A stretch of DNA of 64,000 bases from Streptomyces sp. NBC_00440 (GTDB lineage: Bacteria; Actinomycetota; Actinomycetes; Streptomycetales; Streptomycetaceae), in assembly GCF_036014215.1 (NCBI RefSeq), contig NZ_CP107921.1, positions 4,088,001 to 4,152,000 of the forward strand, in the 5' to 3' direction. Below are positions 54,844-63,768 of this stretch, in pieces. Within the stretch, counting starts at the first letter, position 1. The number at the start of each line of letters is the position of its first letter. The notes beneath the pieces are model-generated. The model did not search any database. It was not told the origin of the DNA and worked only from the letters and a program-made list of their open reading frames with translations. A program made the translations under genes and the position numbers.

Positions 54844-55566
54844 GTGACGGTGCGACTGATCGTCAGGAGCTTCAGCGAACTCTGTATCACCGTAGGTGCG
54901 TTGATCGTGCTGTTCGTCGCGTATCTGCTGTTCTGGACGGGCGTGAAGGCGGACAACGCCGCGGATCACCAGATCGACGACCTCCACCACCAGTGGGCCC
55001 GCAGCGCGGCCGCCACCCCCGGCCCCGCAGCCGGTTCCAGCGCCTCGTCACCGTCGAAACCGAAGCCGGCCGCCACCCCCGCCCCCGTCGCTTACCACGC
55101 GGGCAAGGCCTTCGCCGTGATGTACGTCCCGCGCCTCGGCCGGGACTGGAGCAGGCCCGTGCTGCAGAACACAGCCGTCGGGACGCTCCAGCGGGGCCTG
55201 GGCCACTACGCGGGGACCGCACGCCTCGGCGCCACGGGAAACTTCGCGGTCGCGGGCCACCGGCGTACGTACGGCGACCCGTTCAAGGACTTCCCGAAGC
55301 TCCGGCCCGGCGACGCGGTGGTGCTCACGGACGGGACGACCTGGTTCACGTACCGCATCGACAAGAAGCCCTATCTGACCGTGCCGTCCGACACCGGGGT
55401 CATCGATCCGGTGCCGGTGAAGTCGGGTTTTCAGGGGGCCGGACGCTATCTGACGCTCACCACGTGCGACCCGGAATGGGGCAGCAGCCACCGGCTCATC
55501 GCCTGGGGACATCTCGACTCCACGCAGCCTGTGACGCAGGGCAAGCCGGCCGCTTTGCGCGGGTGA
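54844..55566 (+). CDS. Class E sortase (first of three)
   Basis: A 240-residue transpeptidase-fold membrane protein with an N-terminal span (about 8-33), a Pro/Ala linker, and a sortase domain. Catalytic triad visible: His139 in AVAGHRRTYGDP, Cys208 in LTLTTCDPEWG, Arg217 in SHRLIAWG. GTG at 54844, 21 bases after the DUF881 stop. It is the most divergent of the three sortases here. Class E enzymes attach LAxTG-tagged proteins such as chaplins to the wall. Confidence 0.92.
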   Translation: MTVRLIVRSFSELCITVGALIVLFVAYLLFWTGVKADNAADHQIDDLHHQWARSAAATPGPAAGSSASSPSKPKPAATPAPVAYHAGKAFAVMYVPRLGRDWSRPVLQNTAVGTLQRGLGHYAGTARLGATGNFAVAGHRRTYGDPFKDFPKLRPGDAVVLTDGTTWFTYRIDKKPYLTVPSDTGVIDPVPVKSGFQGAGRYLTLTTCDPEWGSSHRLIAWGHLDSTQPVTQGKPAALRG

Positions 55567-55626
55567 CCCACGGGCGCCTGCCACAGCCCTCTACTCTGGT
55601 GCCGTACCACGAACGGAAGGGACAGC

Positions 55627-55803
55627 ATGTACGGCTGGATCTGGCGGCATCTGCCGGGCAACGTATGGCTCCGGGCGGTCATCTCGCTCGTGCTCGTGCT
55701 CGCTCTCGTCTACCTGCTCTTCCAGTACGTCTTCCCGTGGGCGGAGCCGCTGCTTCCGTTCAATGACGTGACGGTCGACCAGGGGATGGGGGCCGTGCGA
55801 TGA
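55627..55803 (+). CDS. Small conserved membrane peptide coupled to the amidotransferase gene
   Basis: A 58-residue peptide, MYGWIWRHLPGNVWLRAVIS then the span VLVLALVYLLFQYVFPW and tail NDVTVDQG. GGAAGGGACAGC provides the ribosome site. Its TGA overlaps the next ATG (ATGA), which supports real translation. Small proteins of this shape precede trpG-like genes in streptomycetes. Function unknown. Confidence 0.82.
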   Translation: MYGWIWRHLPGNVWLRAVISLVLVLALVYLLFQYVFPWAEPLLPFNDVTVDQGMGAVR

Positions 55804-56438
55804 GTGCCCGCATCCTCGTCGTCGACAACTACGACAGCTTCGTGTTCAACCTGGTCCAGTACCTGTACCAGCTCGGCGCCGAGTGCGAAGTCGTGCGGAA
55901 CGACGAGGTCACCCTCGCGCACGCGCAGGACGGCTTCGACGGCGTACTGCTCTCCCCCGGGCCCGGAACGCCCGAACACGCCGGTGTCTGCGTGGACATG
56001 GTGCGGCACTGCGCCGACACCGGGGTCCCCGTCTTCGGGGTCTGTCTTGGCATGCAGTCGATGGCAGTGGCGTACGGCGGTGTGGTGGACCGGGCGCCCG
56101 AGCTGCTGCACGGCAAGACGTCCCCGGTGACGCACGAGGGGGCCGGTGTCTTCGCCGGGCTGCCCTCGCCCTTCACCGCGACCCGCTACCACTCGCTGGC
56201 CGCCGAGCCCCGGACGGTGCCGCCCGAGCTCGCCGTCACCGCGTGGACCGCCGACGGCATCATCATGGGCCTGCGCCACCGGGAACTGCCGGTCGAGGGC
56301 GTGCAGTTCCACCCCGAGTCGGTGCTCACCGAGCACGGCCATCTGATGCTCGCCAACTGGCTCGTCCAGTGCGGCGACGCGGGCGCGGTCGGACGGTCGG
56401 CGGGGCTCGCGCCGGTGGTGGGCAAGGCCGCGGCGTGA
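55800..56438 (+). CDS. Class I glutamine amidotransferase, PabA/TrpG type
   Basis: A 212-residue protein that hydrolyses glutamine to supply ammonia to a chorismate-using partner. N-terminal ILVVDNYDSFVFNLVQYL, oxyanion and catalytic-cysteine motif GVCLGMQ, and His-Glu of FHPESVL are intact. Named trpG in the mycobacterial order (Rv0013), but no component I gene is nearby. PabA (folate) or TrpG (tryptophan) cannot be separated from this sequence; the same protein can serve both. Overlaps genes on both sides. Confidence 0.9.
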   Translation: MSARILVVDNYDSFVFNLVQYLYQLGAECEVVRNDEVTLAHAQDGFDGVLLSPGPGTPEHAGVCVDMVRHCADTGVPVFGVCLGMQSMAVAYGGVVDRAPELLHGKTSPVTHEGAGVFAGLPSPFTATRYHSLAAEPRTVPPELAVTAWTADGIIMGLRHRELPVEGVQFHPESVLTEHGHLMLANWLVQCGDAGAVGRSAGLAPVVGKAAA

Positions 56439-57790
56439 CGGCACTGCGCCCCGAACAGGACGGCTCGGGGGCGGCGGCACCGGAACCACCGAGAGGGTCC
56501 GGGCCCGCGGGGCCGCCTGCCGGACAGCCTGCCGGGGCCGCCGGCCCCGGTCGCGCCGACCGGGAGTACGACCCGCTGACGGACCCGCTGCCGACGGGCA
56601 GCCACAGTTCGCCGTGGTTCCGGGCGGAGCACTCGGGGAGCACGGCGCCGCAGCCGGCCGTGCAGGATCCGCCGCGGGACTGGTACGGGCGGGAGGCGGT
56701 GTACGAGCCCATAGTCACGCCCGCCGTGCCACCGGATACGGCCACGGCCCGGGAGCCGATCCCCGAGCCGATCACGGGGCCGATCCCCGAGCCGATCGCG
56801 GAGCCGTTCCCGGAACCAGGCCCGGACCCGGAGCGGAGCACGGCCGTTTTTCCCGTCGTACGGGACGACGAGACCGTGGGCCTCCGCATCGCCGAGGCCG
56901 CACCCGCCTCGTCCGCAACCGCTCCGTCCTCACCCGCCTCGTCCGCGCCCACGGACGCGGACCGGGCACCCGCGCCGCTCGGCGGCCGTGCCGAGCGCCG
57001 TAAGGCCGCCAGGGGGCGGGGGCGCAAGAGCGCCACGCCCGCCGAACCCGTCATCCCGGCCATCCCCCGCACCCGGATGGAGGCGCGCCTCGCGGCACGT
57101 GCCCTCAAGGACAGCCCCGCCGTCATCGCCAGCCGGGCGATCGGTGAGATCTTCATCAGCCTGGGTGTGCTGATGCTGCTGTTCGTCACGTACCAGCTCT
57201 GGTGGACGAACGTACGCGCCCACCAGGAGGCCAGCGGTACGGCCCACAGCCTCCAGGACAACTGGGCGAAGGGCGGCAAGAACAGCGCGCCCGGTGCTTT
57301 CGAGCCCGGACAGGGGTTCGCGATCATCCACATCCCCAAGCTGGACGTGGTCGTGCCGATCGCGGAGGGCGTCAGCAAGACCAAGGTGCTCGACCGCGGG
57401 ATGGTCGGCCACTACAGCGAGGGCAAGCTCAAGACGGCGATGCCGTCGGCGAAGACGGGCAACTTCGCGCTGGCGGGCCACCGCAACACCCACGGTGAGC
57501 CGTTCCGCTACATCAACAAGCTCAAGGACGGCGACAAGGTCGTCGTGGAGACGCAGGACGACTACTACACCTACGAGGTGACGAGCCGTCTGGCTCAGAC
57601 GTCTCCGTCGAACGTATCGGTGATCCAGCCGGTGCCGGTGGGGTCCGGCTTCACCCGGCCGGGCCGCTACATCACCCTGACGACGTGCACCCCCGAGTTC
57701 ACCAGTACGTACCGAATGGTCGTCTGGGGCAAGATGGTTGATGAACGGCCACGGAGCAAGGGGATGCCTGAAGCCCTGACCGCAGGCTGA
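56435..57790 (+). CDS. Class E sortase with long cytoplasmic extension (SrtE1 candidate)
   Basis: A 451-residue protein starting at a GTG that overlaps the previous stop (GTGA). Residues 1 to about 225 are a disordered, Pro/Glu/Ala-rich cytoplasmic extension with PEPI repeats. One span (IGEIFISLGVLMLLFVTYQLWW, about 236-257) precedes the sortase domain: His349 in FALAGHRNTHGEP, Cys418 in ITLTTCTPEF, Arg427 in TYRMVVWG. By position it matches S. coelicolor SrtE1, which with SrtE2 anchors long chaplins needed for aerial hyphae. Confidence 0.92.
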   Translation: MTALRPEQDGSGAAAPEPPRGSGPAGPPAGQPAGAAGPGRADREYDPLTDPLPTGSHSSPWFRAEHSGSTAPQPAVQDPPRDWYGREAVYEPIVTPAVPPDTATAREPIPEPITGPIPEPIAEPFPEPGPDPERSTAVFPVVRDDETVGLRIAEAAPASSATAPSSPASSAPTDADRAPAPLGGRAERRKAARGRGRKSATPAEPVIPAIPRTRMEARLAARALKDSPAVIASRAIGEIFISLGVLMLLFVTYQLWWTNVRAHQEASGTAHSLQDNWAKGGKNSAPGAFEPGQGFAIIHIPKLDVVVPIAEGVSKTKVLDRGMVGHYSEGKLKTAMPSAKTGNFALAGHRNTHGEPFRYINKLKDGDKVVVETQDDYYTYEVTSRLAQTSPSNVSVIQPVPVGSGFTRPGRYITLTTCTPEFTSTYRMVVWGKMVDERPRSKGMPEALTAG

Positions 57791-57818
57791 CGGTTACGGA
57801 CTACAGGGGACAGGTGCG

Positions 57819-58550
57819 GTGGCATCGACGACCGAGCAGGACGAGCAGACAATCACGCCCCGCGCCCGCCGCGGCCGACGGGGCCCGATCGCGACCGCGG
57901 TCAGCGTATTCGGCGAACTGCTCATCACAGCGGGGCTTGTGCTCGGACTCTTCGTCGTCTACTCGCTGTGGTGGACGAACGTCGTGGCCGACCGGCACGC
58001 GGCGAAACAGGGCGACAAGATCCGCGACAACTGGTCGCACCCCAGCACCGGTCCGGGCGCCCTCGACACCAAGGACGGCATCGGCTTCCTGCATGTGCCG
58101 TCGATGAAGAACGGTGAGGTCCTGGTCAGGCGGGGCACCAGCACCAGCGTCCTGAACGAGGGCGTCGCCGGCTACTACGTGAAGCCGGTCAAGGCGGGAC
58201 TCCCGTCCGACAAGACGGGCAACTTCGCGCTGGCCGCGCACCGCGACGGGCACGGCGCGAAGTTCCACAACATCGACAAGGTGAAGACCGGCGATCCGGT
58301 CGTCTTCGAGACCAAGGACACCTGGTACGTGTACAAGGTGTTCAAGGAGCTCCGGCAGACGTCGAAGTACAACGTCGACGTTCTCCAGTCGGTGCCCAAG
58401 GAGTCGGGCAAGAAGAAGCCGGGCCGCTACATCACGCTGACGACCTGCACACCCGTCTACACGTCGCGCTACCGGTACATCGTGTGGGGCGAGCTGGAGC
58501 GCACGGTGAAGGTCGACGCGAAGCGCACCCCGCCGGCCGAGCTGCGCTGA
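57819..58550 (+). CDS. Class E sortase (SrtE2 candidate)
   Basis: A 243-residue sortase, 28 bases after the previous gene; GTG start at 57819 after GGGGACAGG. Short basic N-tail, one span (FGELLITAGLVLGLFVVYSLWW), sortase domain with His141 (AAHRDGHG), Cys210 (LTTCTPVY) and Arg219 (YRYIVWG). Very similar in domain sequence to the preceding sortase, probably from a tandem duplication. Position matches SrtE2. Confidence 0.92.
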   Translation: MASTTEQDEQTITPRARRGRRGPIATAVSVFGELLITAGLVLGLFVVYSLWWTNVVADRHAAKQGDKIRDNWSHPSTGPGALDTKDGIGFLHVPSMKNGEVLVRRGTSTSVLNEGVAGYYVKPVKAGLPSDKTGNFALAAHRDGHGAKFHNIDKVKTGDPVVFETKDTWYVYKVFKELRQTSKYNVDVLQSVPKESGKKKPGRYITLTTCTPVYTSRYRYIVWGELERTVKVDAKRTPPAELR

Positions 58551-58596
58551 CACCCGGCCGGACCGGCCTCACAACCGGCCACGTACAGACCTGAAC

Positions 58597-58669
58597 CACG
58601 GGCGAAGCCCCGGCCCCCCAGCGGCTGGACTCCTCAGGAGTCCTGCCGGGGGCCGGGGCTTCGCCCGTG
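58597..58669. terminator. Bidirectional terminator srtE2 / pknB
   Basis: A perfect 22-bp stem (58597-58618 and 58648-58669) between convergent genes, among the strongest hairpins in the window. Confidence 0.92.
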
Positions 58670-58692
58670 CCTGGTACTGCGGTGGCTGGTGG

Positions 58693-60711
58693 CTAGTTCC
58701 AGCCGTCGAAGATGCCGCCGTCGCCGCCGTTGCCACCACCGTTGTTGTGACCGCCGCCGCCACCACCACCGCCGCCCATCGTCGTGAGCGTGACGGTGGT
58801 GCTGCCCGGGTCGGCCTCCTGGGTACCCACCGCGGGGTCGGAGCCGGTGACGATCGCGTTGTCGCCGCCGTTACTGCCGCCCGCGATCTGGATGTTGGTG
58901 AAGCCGGCCCCGTTGAGGATCTGCTTCGCCTCGGACAGCTTCTTGCCCCTGATCTCGGGGACCGCCGTCTGCGAAGGCGTCGCCTTGGCCTTGGCGACCG
59001 TCAGCGTGATCGTCGCGCCCTTCGCGGCCTCGCCGCCGCCCGGGTCCTGGCTGATCACCGTGCCGACCGGCTGCTCCGACTCCTGGTCGGCGGCCCGGGA
59101 GACCTGGAAGCCCGCGTCGGTCAGCTGCTTGGAGGCGTCCTCGAAGGTGCGGCCCTTGACGTCCGGTACCGGGATCTTGGTCGACTTCGCGATCTTGATC
59201 GTGACCTCGGAACCCTTCTGGGCCGTGGTGTTGCCCTTCGGGGACTGGTCGAAGACCTTGCCCTCCTCCTGGTTGGACTCGACCTGCTGCGGGTTCACCT
59301 TGAAGCCCTTGCCCTCAAGGAGCTGCGTGGCTTCGTCCTCGGTGTCTCCGTTGACGTTGGGCACATCGATCTTGGGGGCGCCGGTGGACACGACGACCGA
59401 GATGGTCTCGCCCTGCTGGAGCGTGGCGCCGCCGAACTTCGGGTCCTGGCTGCAGACATCGCCCTTGGCCGCGTTGTCGCAGGGCTTCCGCTGCGCCACC
59501 GTCAGCTTCAGCTTCGAGTTGGCGACCGATTCCTTCGCCCTGTCCAGGGACTGGCCGACGAGCTGCGGCACGGCGACCTTGCCGGAGTTGCTGTCGTTGC
59601 TGGTGAACAGCGACTTCCCGATGAGGATCGCGCCGACCAGCACCAGAACGCCCGCGACGATGAGCAGGATCGTCGATGTGTTGGACTTCTTCTGGGGGCG
59701 GCCCCGCCGCCGGTCGGGTCGGTCGTCGTAGCCACCTTCGTCCGGGGGGACCGGGGGCATCATGGACGTCTGGCCGTCGCCCTGGTCCTGCTGCCGTATG
59801 GCGGTGGTGGGCTGCTCCGCGTCGTAACCGCCGTAGCCGGGCATGCCCATCGCCGCGGTCGCGGCGACCGGCTGGCCGTCGAGGCACGCCTCGATGTCGG
59901 CGCGCATCTCGTCGGCCGACTGGTAACGGTAGTCGGGGTCCTTGACCAGGGCCTTGAGGACGATGGCGTCCATCTCGGGCGTGATCTCGGCGTCGAAGTT
60001 GCTGGGCGACTGCGGCTCTTCGCGTACGTGCTGATAGGCCACCGCGACCGGGGAGTCCCCGATGAACGGCGGCCGGACCGTCAGCAGCTCGTAGAGCAGA
60101 CAGCCCGTCGAGTACAGGTCGGAGCGGGCGTCGACCTGCTCCCCCTTGGCCTGCTCGGGGGAGAGGTACTGGGCCGTGCCGATCACCGCGGACGTCTGCG
60201 TCATCGTCATCCCGGAGTCGCCCATGGCACGGGCGATGCCGAAGTCCATGACCTTGACCTGGCCGGTGCGCGTCAGCATGACGTTGGCCGGTTTGATGTC
60301 ACGGTGGACGATGCCGTTGCGGTGCGAGTACTCCAGCGCCTGGAGGATGCCGATGGTCATCTCCAGGGTGCGCTCGGGCAGCAGCTTCCGGCCGGAGTGC
60401 AGGAGCTCCCTGAGCGTGGACCCGTCGACGTACTCCATCACGATGTACGGGATGGAGATGTTGTCCACATAGTCCTCGCCGGTGTCGTAGACAGCGACGA
60501 TCGCGGGGTGGTTGAGCGAGGCGGCCGACTGGGCCTCACGGCGGAACCGGGCCTGGAAGGACGGGTCGCGGGCGAGATCCGCCCGCAGCGTCTTCACGGC
60601 GACGGTGCGGCCGAGCCGGGTGTCATGCGCGAGGTAGACCTCGGCCATGCCACCACGGCCGAGCACCGAGCCCAGCTCGTACCGGCCGCCGAGGCGACGC
60701 GGCTCTTCCAT
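58693..60711 (-). CDS. pknB: PASTA-domain Ser/Thr protein kinase PknB
   Basis: A 672-residue receptor kinase. Kinase domain: Lys40 in VAVKTL, HRD at 136-138 in HRDIKPANVM, DFG at 156-158, GTAQYLSPEQA. A disordered linker, one span (STILLIVAGVLVLVGAILIG) and four PASTA repeats follow, each starting with a V-P-x-V/L motif (VAVPQLVG, IDVPNVNG, IPVPDVKG, TAVPEIRG). PASTA domains bind muropeptides and lipid II. The end is a glycine run. ATG at 60711 chosen because it begins at the kinase; an upstream in-frame extension has no family character. Last gene of the pstP-rodA-pbpA-pknB unit. Confidence 0.96.
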   Translation of the reverse strand: MEEPRRLGGRYELGSVLGRGGMAEVYLAHDTRLGRTVAVKTLRADLARDPSFQARFRREAQSAASLNHPAIVAVYDTGEDYVDNISIPYIVMEYVDGSTLRELLHSGRKLLPERTLEMTIGILQALEYSHRNGIVHRDIKPANVMLTRTGQVKVMDFGIARAMGDSGMTMTQTSAVIGTAQYLSPEQAKGEQVDARSDLYSTGCLLYELLTVRPPFIGDSPVAVAYQHVREEPQSPSNFDAEITPEMDAIVLKALVKDPDYRYQSADEMRADIEACLDGQPVAATAAMGMPGYGGYDAEQPTTAIRQQDQGDGQTSMMPPVPPDEGGYDDRPDRRRGRPQKKSNTSTILLIVAGVLVLVGAILIGKSLFTSNDSNSGKVAVPQLVGQSLDRAKESVANSKLKLTVAQRKPCDNAAKGDVCSQDPKFGGATLQQGETISVVVSTGAPKIDVPNVNGDTEDEATQLLEGKGFKVNPQQVESNQEEGKVFDQSPKGNTTAQKGSEVTIKIAKSTKIPVPDVKGRTFEDASKQLTDAGFQVSRAADQESEQPVGTVISQDPGGGEAAKGATITLTVAKAKATPSQTAVPEIRGKKLSEAKQILNGAGFTNIQIAGGSNGGDNAIVTGSDPAVGTQEADPGSTTVTLTTMGGGGGGGGGHNNGGGNGGDGGIFDGWN

Positions 60712-60874
60712 AGCTAATCCAGCCCTCTCCGTATGTCCCGACCGCACCCTGGGGTGGTCCGGCGGTGTGCTGTTCGCGGATACGCTACCGGCCACGGATG
60801 GATGATCAGCCCGCAACCGTCAGCTGATATCGGACCGGTATCGCGCAGGTGCCGTGTGCCTTCCGTCACGGTCG

Positions 60875-62338
60875 TCACTTCTTGCTGTTGATGACGGCGG
60901 ACATGACGTCCTTGGCGATCGGAGCGGCGAGACCGCCACCGGAGATGTCCTGGCGGGAGGCGTTGGAGTCCTCGACGACGACGGCCACGGCGACCGGCGA
61001 ACCCTGGTCGGTCTTGGCGTACGAGATGAACCAGGCGTACGGGTTGCCGCTGTTGTTGATGCCGTTCTGTGCGGTACCGGTCTTACCGCCGACGGTGACG
61101 CCGGGGATCCGCGCATTCCCGCCGGTGCCCCTCTCGACCACCGCTTCCATCATCTTCTGGACCATCTGCGCGTGCTCCTTCGTCAGGGGCTCGCTCTGCT
61201 TCTCCGGGTCGGTCTTGGCGACGGTGTCCAGGTTGGGAGCGGTGAGACGGTCGACCATGTACGGCTTCATCAGCGTGCCGTCGTTGGCGACCGCGGAAGC
61301 GACCATGGCCATCTGCAGCGGAGTTGCCGAGGTGTTGAACTGGCCGATCGAGGAGAGCGCGGTCTGCGCCTTGTCCATGTCCTTGGAGAAGACACTGGCG
61401 TTGGAGCGGGTGGGCGTGAACTGCTCGCTGTTGAAGCCGAACTTCTCGGCCTCGGCGCGCATCTTGTCCTCACCGAGGTCGGCGCCGATCTTGCCGAAGA
61501 CCGTGTTGCAGGACACCCGCAGGGCTTCAACCAGCGTGGCGTTCTTGCAGGGCAGATTGCCCTCGTTGGGCAGGTCCTTGGAGGAGAGCGGCAGTCGCCA
61601 GGGCAGCGGGGACCTGGTCGGGGTGTCGACGCTGTCGTACAGGCCGTTCTCCAGGGCGGCCGACGCGGTGACCACCTTGAAGGCGGAGCCGGGCGGATAC
61701 GTCTGGCGCAGCGCCCGGTTGAGCAGCGGCTCGTTCTTGTCGTTCTTGAGCGCGGTGTAGTTCTTCGAGTCGGTGCTCGTGGAGTTGCCCGCGAACGTCG
61801 AGGGGTCGTACGAGGGCGTCGACGCCATGGCGAGGATCGCGCCGGTCTTCGGGTCGAGGGCGGCCACGGCGCCCTTCTTGTCGCCGAGCCCCTTGTACGC
61901 GGCCTTCTGGGCGTCGGCGTTCAGCGTGGTGACGACGTTGCCGCCCTGCTTCTTCTCGCCGGTGAACATGGAGAGCGTCCGGTCGAAGAAGAGCCGGTCG
62001 TCGTTGCCGGTCAGGATGGAGTCGTTCAGGTTCTCCAGCTGTGTCGCGCCGAAGGCCTGCGAGGCGTATCCGGTGACGGGCGCCCACATGGGGCCGTCCT
62101 TCCAGGTGCGCTTGTACTTGTACATGCTGCCCTGGGTCACGGTCGAGCCGGTGACCGCTTTGCCGTCGACGATGATGTCGCCGCGCTCGTGGGCGTAGCG
62201 CTCGATCTCGACGCGGCGGTTCTCCTTGCGGGCGTTGAGGCTGTCCGCCTTGATGTACTGGATCCAGTTGTCCCGCAGCAGCAGGGCGAGGACGAGCAGA
62301 CCGCAGAAGATCGCGATTCGGCGCAGGGGCTTGTTCAC
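60875..62338 (-). CDS. pbpA: Class B penicillin-binding protein PbpA
   Basis: A 487-residue transpeptidase with one N-terminal span (IAIFCGLLVLALLL). Motifs: SxxK in PPGSAFKVV, SxN in VSCNTVF, KTG in GGKTGTAQ. It works with the neighbouring SEDS protein in septal or polar wall synthesis. GTG at 62338 overlaps the stop of the SEDS gene (GTGA), so the two are translationally coupled. Confidence 0.96.
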   Translation of the reverse strand: MNKPLRRIAIFCGLLVLALLLRDNWIQYIKADSLNARKENRRVEIERYAHERGDIIVDGKAVTGSTVTQGSMYKYKRTWKDGPMWAPVTGYASQAFGATQLENLNDSILTGNDDRLFFDRTLSMFTGEKKQGGNVVTTLNADAQKAAYKGLGDKKGAVAALDPKTGAILAMASTPSYDPSTFAGNSTSTDSKNYTALKNDKNEPLLNRALRQTYPPGSAFKVVTASAALENGLYDSVDTPTRSPLPWRLPLSSKDLPNEGNLPCKNATLVEALRVSCNTVFGKIGADLGEDKMRAEAEKFGFNSEQFTPTRSNASVFSKDMDKAQTALSSIGQFNTSATPLQMAMVASAVANDGTLMKPYMVDRLTAPNLDTVAKTDPEKQSEPLTKEHAQMVQKMMEAVVERGTGGNARIPGVTVGGKTGTAQNGINNSGNPYAWFISYAKTDQGSPVAVAVVVEDSNASRQDISGGGLAAPIAKDVMSAVINSKK

Positions 62339-63744
62339 GGTCGGACCACCTGGGTCATCTCGGCGTCGGGTGACGGGGCGGGGGCCGGGGCGGGGCGCCG
62401 TGCGGTGTCGCTGATCCGGATCAGGATGCCGATCAGGGCCCAGTTGGCCAGTACGGAGGATCCGCCGTACGCGATGAACGGCATGGTCATACCGGTCAGC
62501 GGGATGAGGCCCATCACACCGCCGGCTACGACGAAGACCTGGATGGCGAAGGCGCTGGAGAGGCCGACGGCGAGGAGCTTGCCGAACGGGTCACGGGCTG
62601 CCAGTGCGGTACGCACGCCACGCTCGACGATCAGACCGTAGAGCAGCAGGACGGCCATCATTCCGGCCAGACCGAACTCTTCGCCGACGGTGGCGAAGAT
62701 GAAGTCGGAGTTCGCCGCGAAGCCGATGAGGTCGGAGTGACCCTGACCGAGCCCGGTGCCGAGAGTGCCGCCCGATCCGAAGGCCATCAGGGACTGGGCG
62801 ACCTGGTCGCTCTGCGCCAGCGTCGCCTTGGAGAAGGGCGCGAGCCAGGCGTCCACACGCTGCTGGACATGGGGTTCGAACGTGGCCACGCCGACCGCGC
62901 CCGCGCCGGACATGATCAGTCCGAAGACGATCCAGCTGGTGCGCTCGGTCGCGACGTACAGCATGACGACGAAGAGGCCGAAGAACAGCAACGAGGTCCC
63001 GAGGTCCGTCTCGAAGACCAGGATGAGGATCGACATGGCCCAGATGACGAGGATCGGCCCGAGGTCACGGCCGCGCGGCAGGTACAGCCCCATGAAGCGG
63101 CGGCTGGCCAGGGCCAGCGCGTCGCGTTTCACCATGAGATAGCCGGAGAAGAAGATCGCGATGACGATCTTGGCGAACTCACCGGGCTGGATGGTGAAGC
63201 CTGCGAGGTTGACCCAGATCTTGGCGCCGTTCACCGGGTGGAAGAACACCGGCAGGATCAGCAGAACCAGCGCCACCACCATGGAGATATAGGTGTAGCG
63301 CTGAAGGATTCGGTGGTCCTTGAGGAACATCAGGACGACGACGAAGAGCGCGACGCCCATCGCCGAGTAGAGCAACTGCTTCGGTGCGGCGGGGTGGAAG
63401 GCGCCGTAGGAGAGCTTCTGGAGCTGGATCAGCCGCGGTGACTGGTCCAGGCGCCAGACGAGAGCCAGCCCGATGCCGTTCAGGAGGGTCGCCACGGGCA
63501 GCAGCAGCGGATCGGCGTACGGCGCGAACTTGCGCACCACGATGTGGCCGACGGCCGCGAGCAGCGTGAGGCCCGTTCCGTAGCCGAGGATGCCCGCCGG
63601 CAGCGAACCGTTGATCGCGAGGCCGACATTGGCGTACGCGAACACCGAGATGGCGACGGCGAATACCAGCATCATCAGTTCGGTATTGCGACGGCTCGGT
63701 GCTTCGATCGCGCCAATGGTGGTCGTGTTGGTGACAACGCTCAT
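62335..63744 (-). CDS. SEDS-family peptidoglycan glycosyltransferase (RodA/FtsW)
   Basis: A 469-residue polytopic protein with about ten spans. The SEDS motifs GAKIWVNLAGFTIQPGEFAKI and, near the end, GMTMPFIAYGGSSVLANWALIG are highly conserved. It polymerises lipid II together with its cognate class B PBP, encoded next. ATG at 63744. In mycobacteria the equivalent is rodA (Rv0017c). Confidence 0.95.
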   Translation of the reverse strand: MSVVTNTTTIGAIEAPSRRNTELMMLVFAVAISVFAYANVGLAINGSLPAGILGYGTGLTLLAAVGHIVVRKFAPYADPLLLPVATLLNGIGLALVWRLDQSPRLIQLQKLSYGAFHPAAPKQLLYSAMGVALFVVVLMFLKDHRILQRYTYISMVVALVLLILPVFFHPVNGAKIWVNLAGFTIQPGEFAKIVIAIFFSGYLMVKRDALALASRRFMGLYLPRGRDLGPILVIWAMSILILVFETDLGTSLLFFGLFVVMLYVATERTSWIVFGLIMSGAGAVGVATFEPHVQQRVDAWLAPFSKATLAQSDQVAQSLMAFGSGGTLGTGLGQGHSDLIGFAANSDFIFATVGEEFGLAGMMAVLLLYGLIVERGVRTALAARDPFGKLLAVGLSSAFAIQVFVVAGGVMGLIPLTGMTMPFIAYGGSSVLANWALIGILIRISDTARRPAPAPAPSPDAEMTQVVRP

Positions 63745-63768
63745 GGTGGTGAAAGGCCCCCTACGGCT

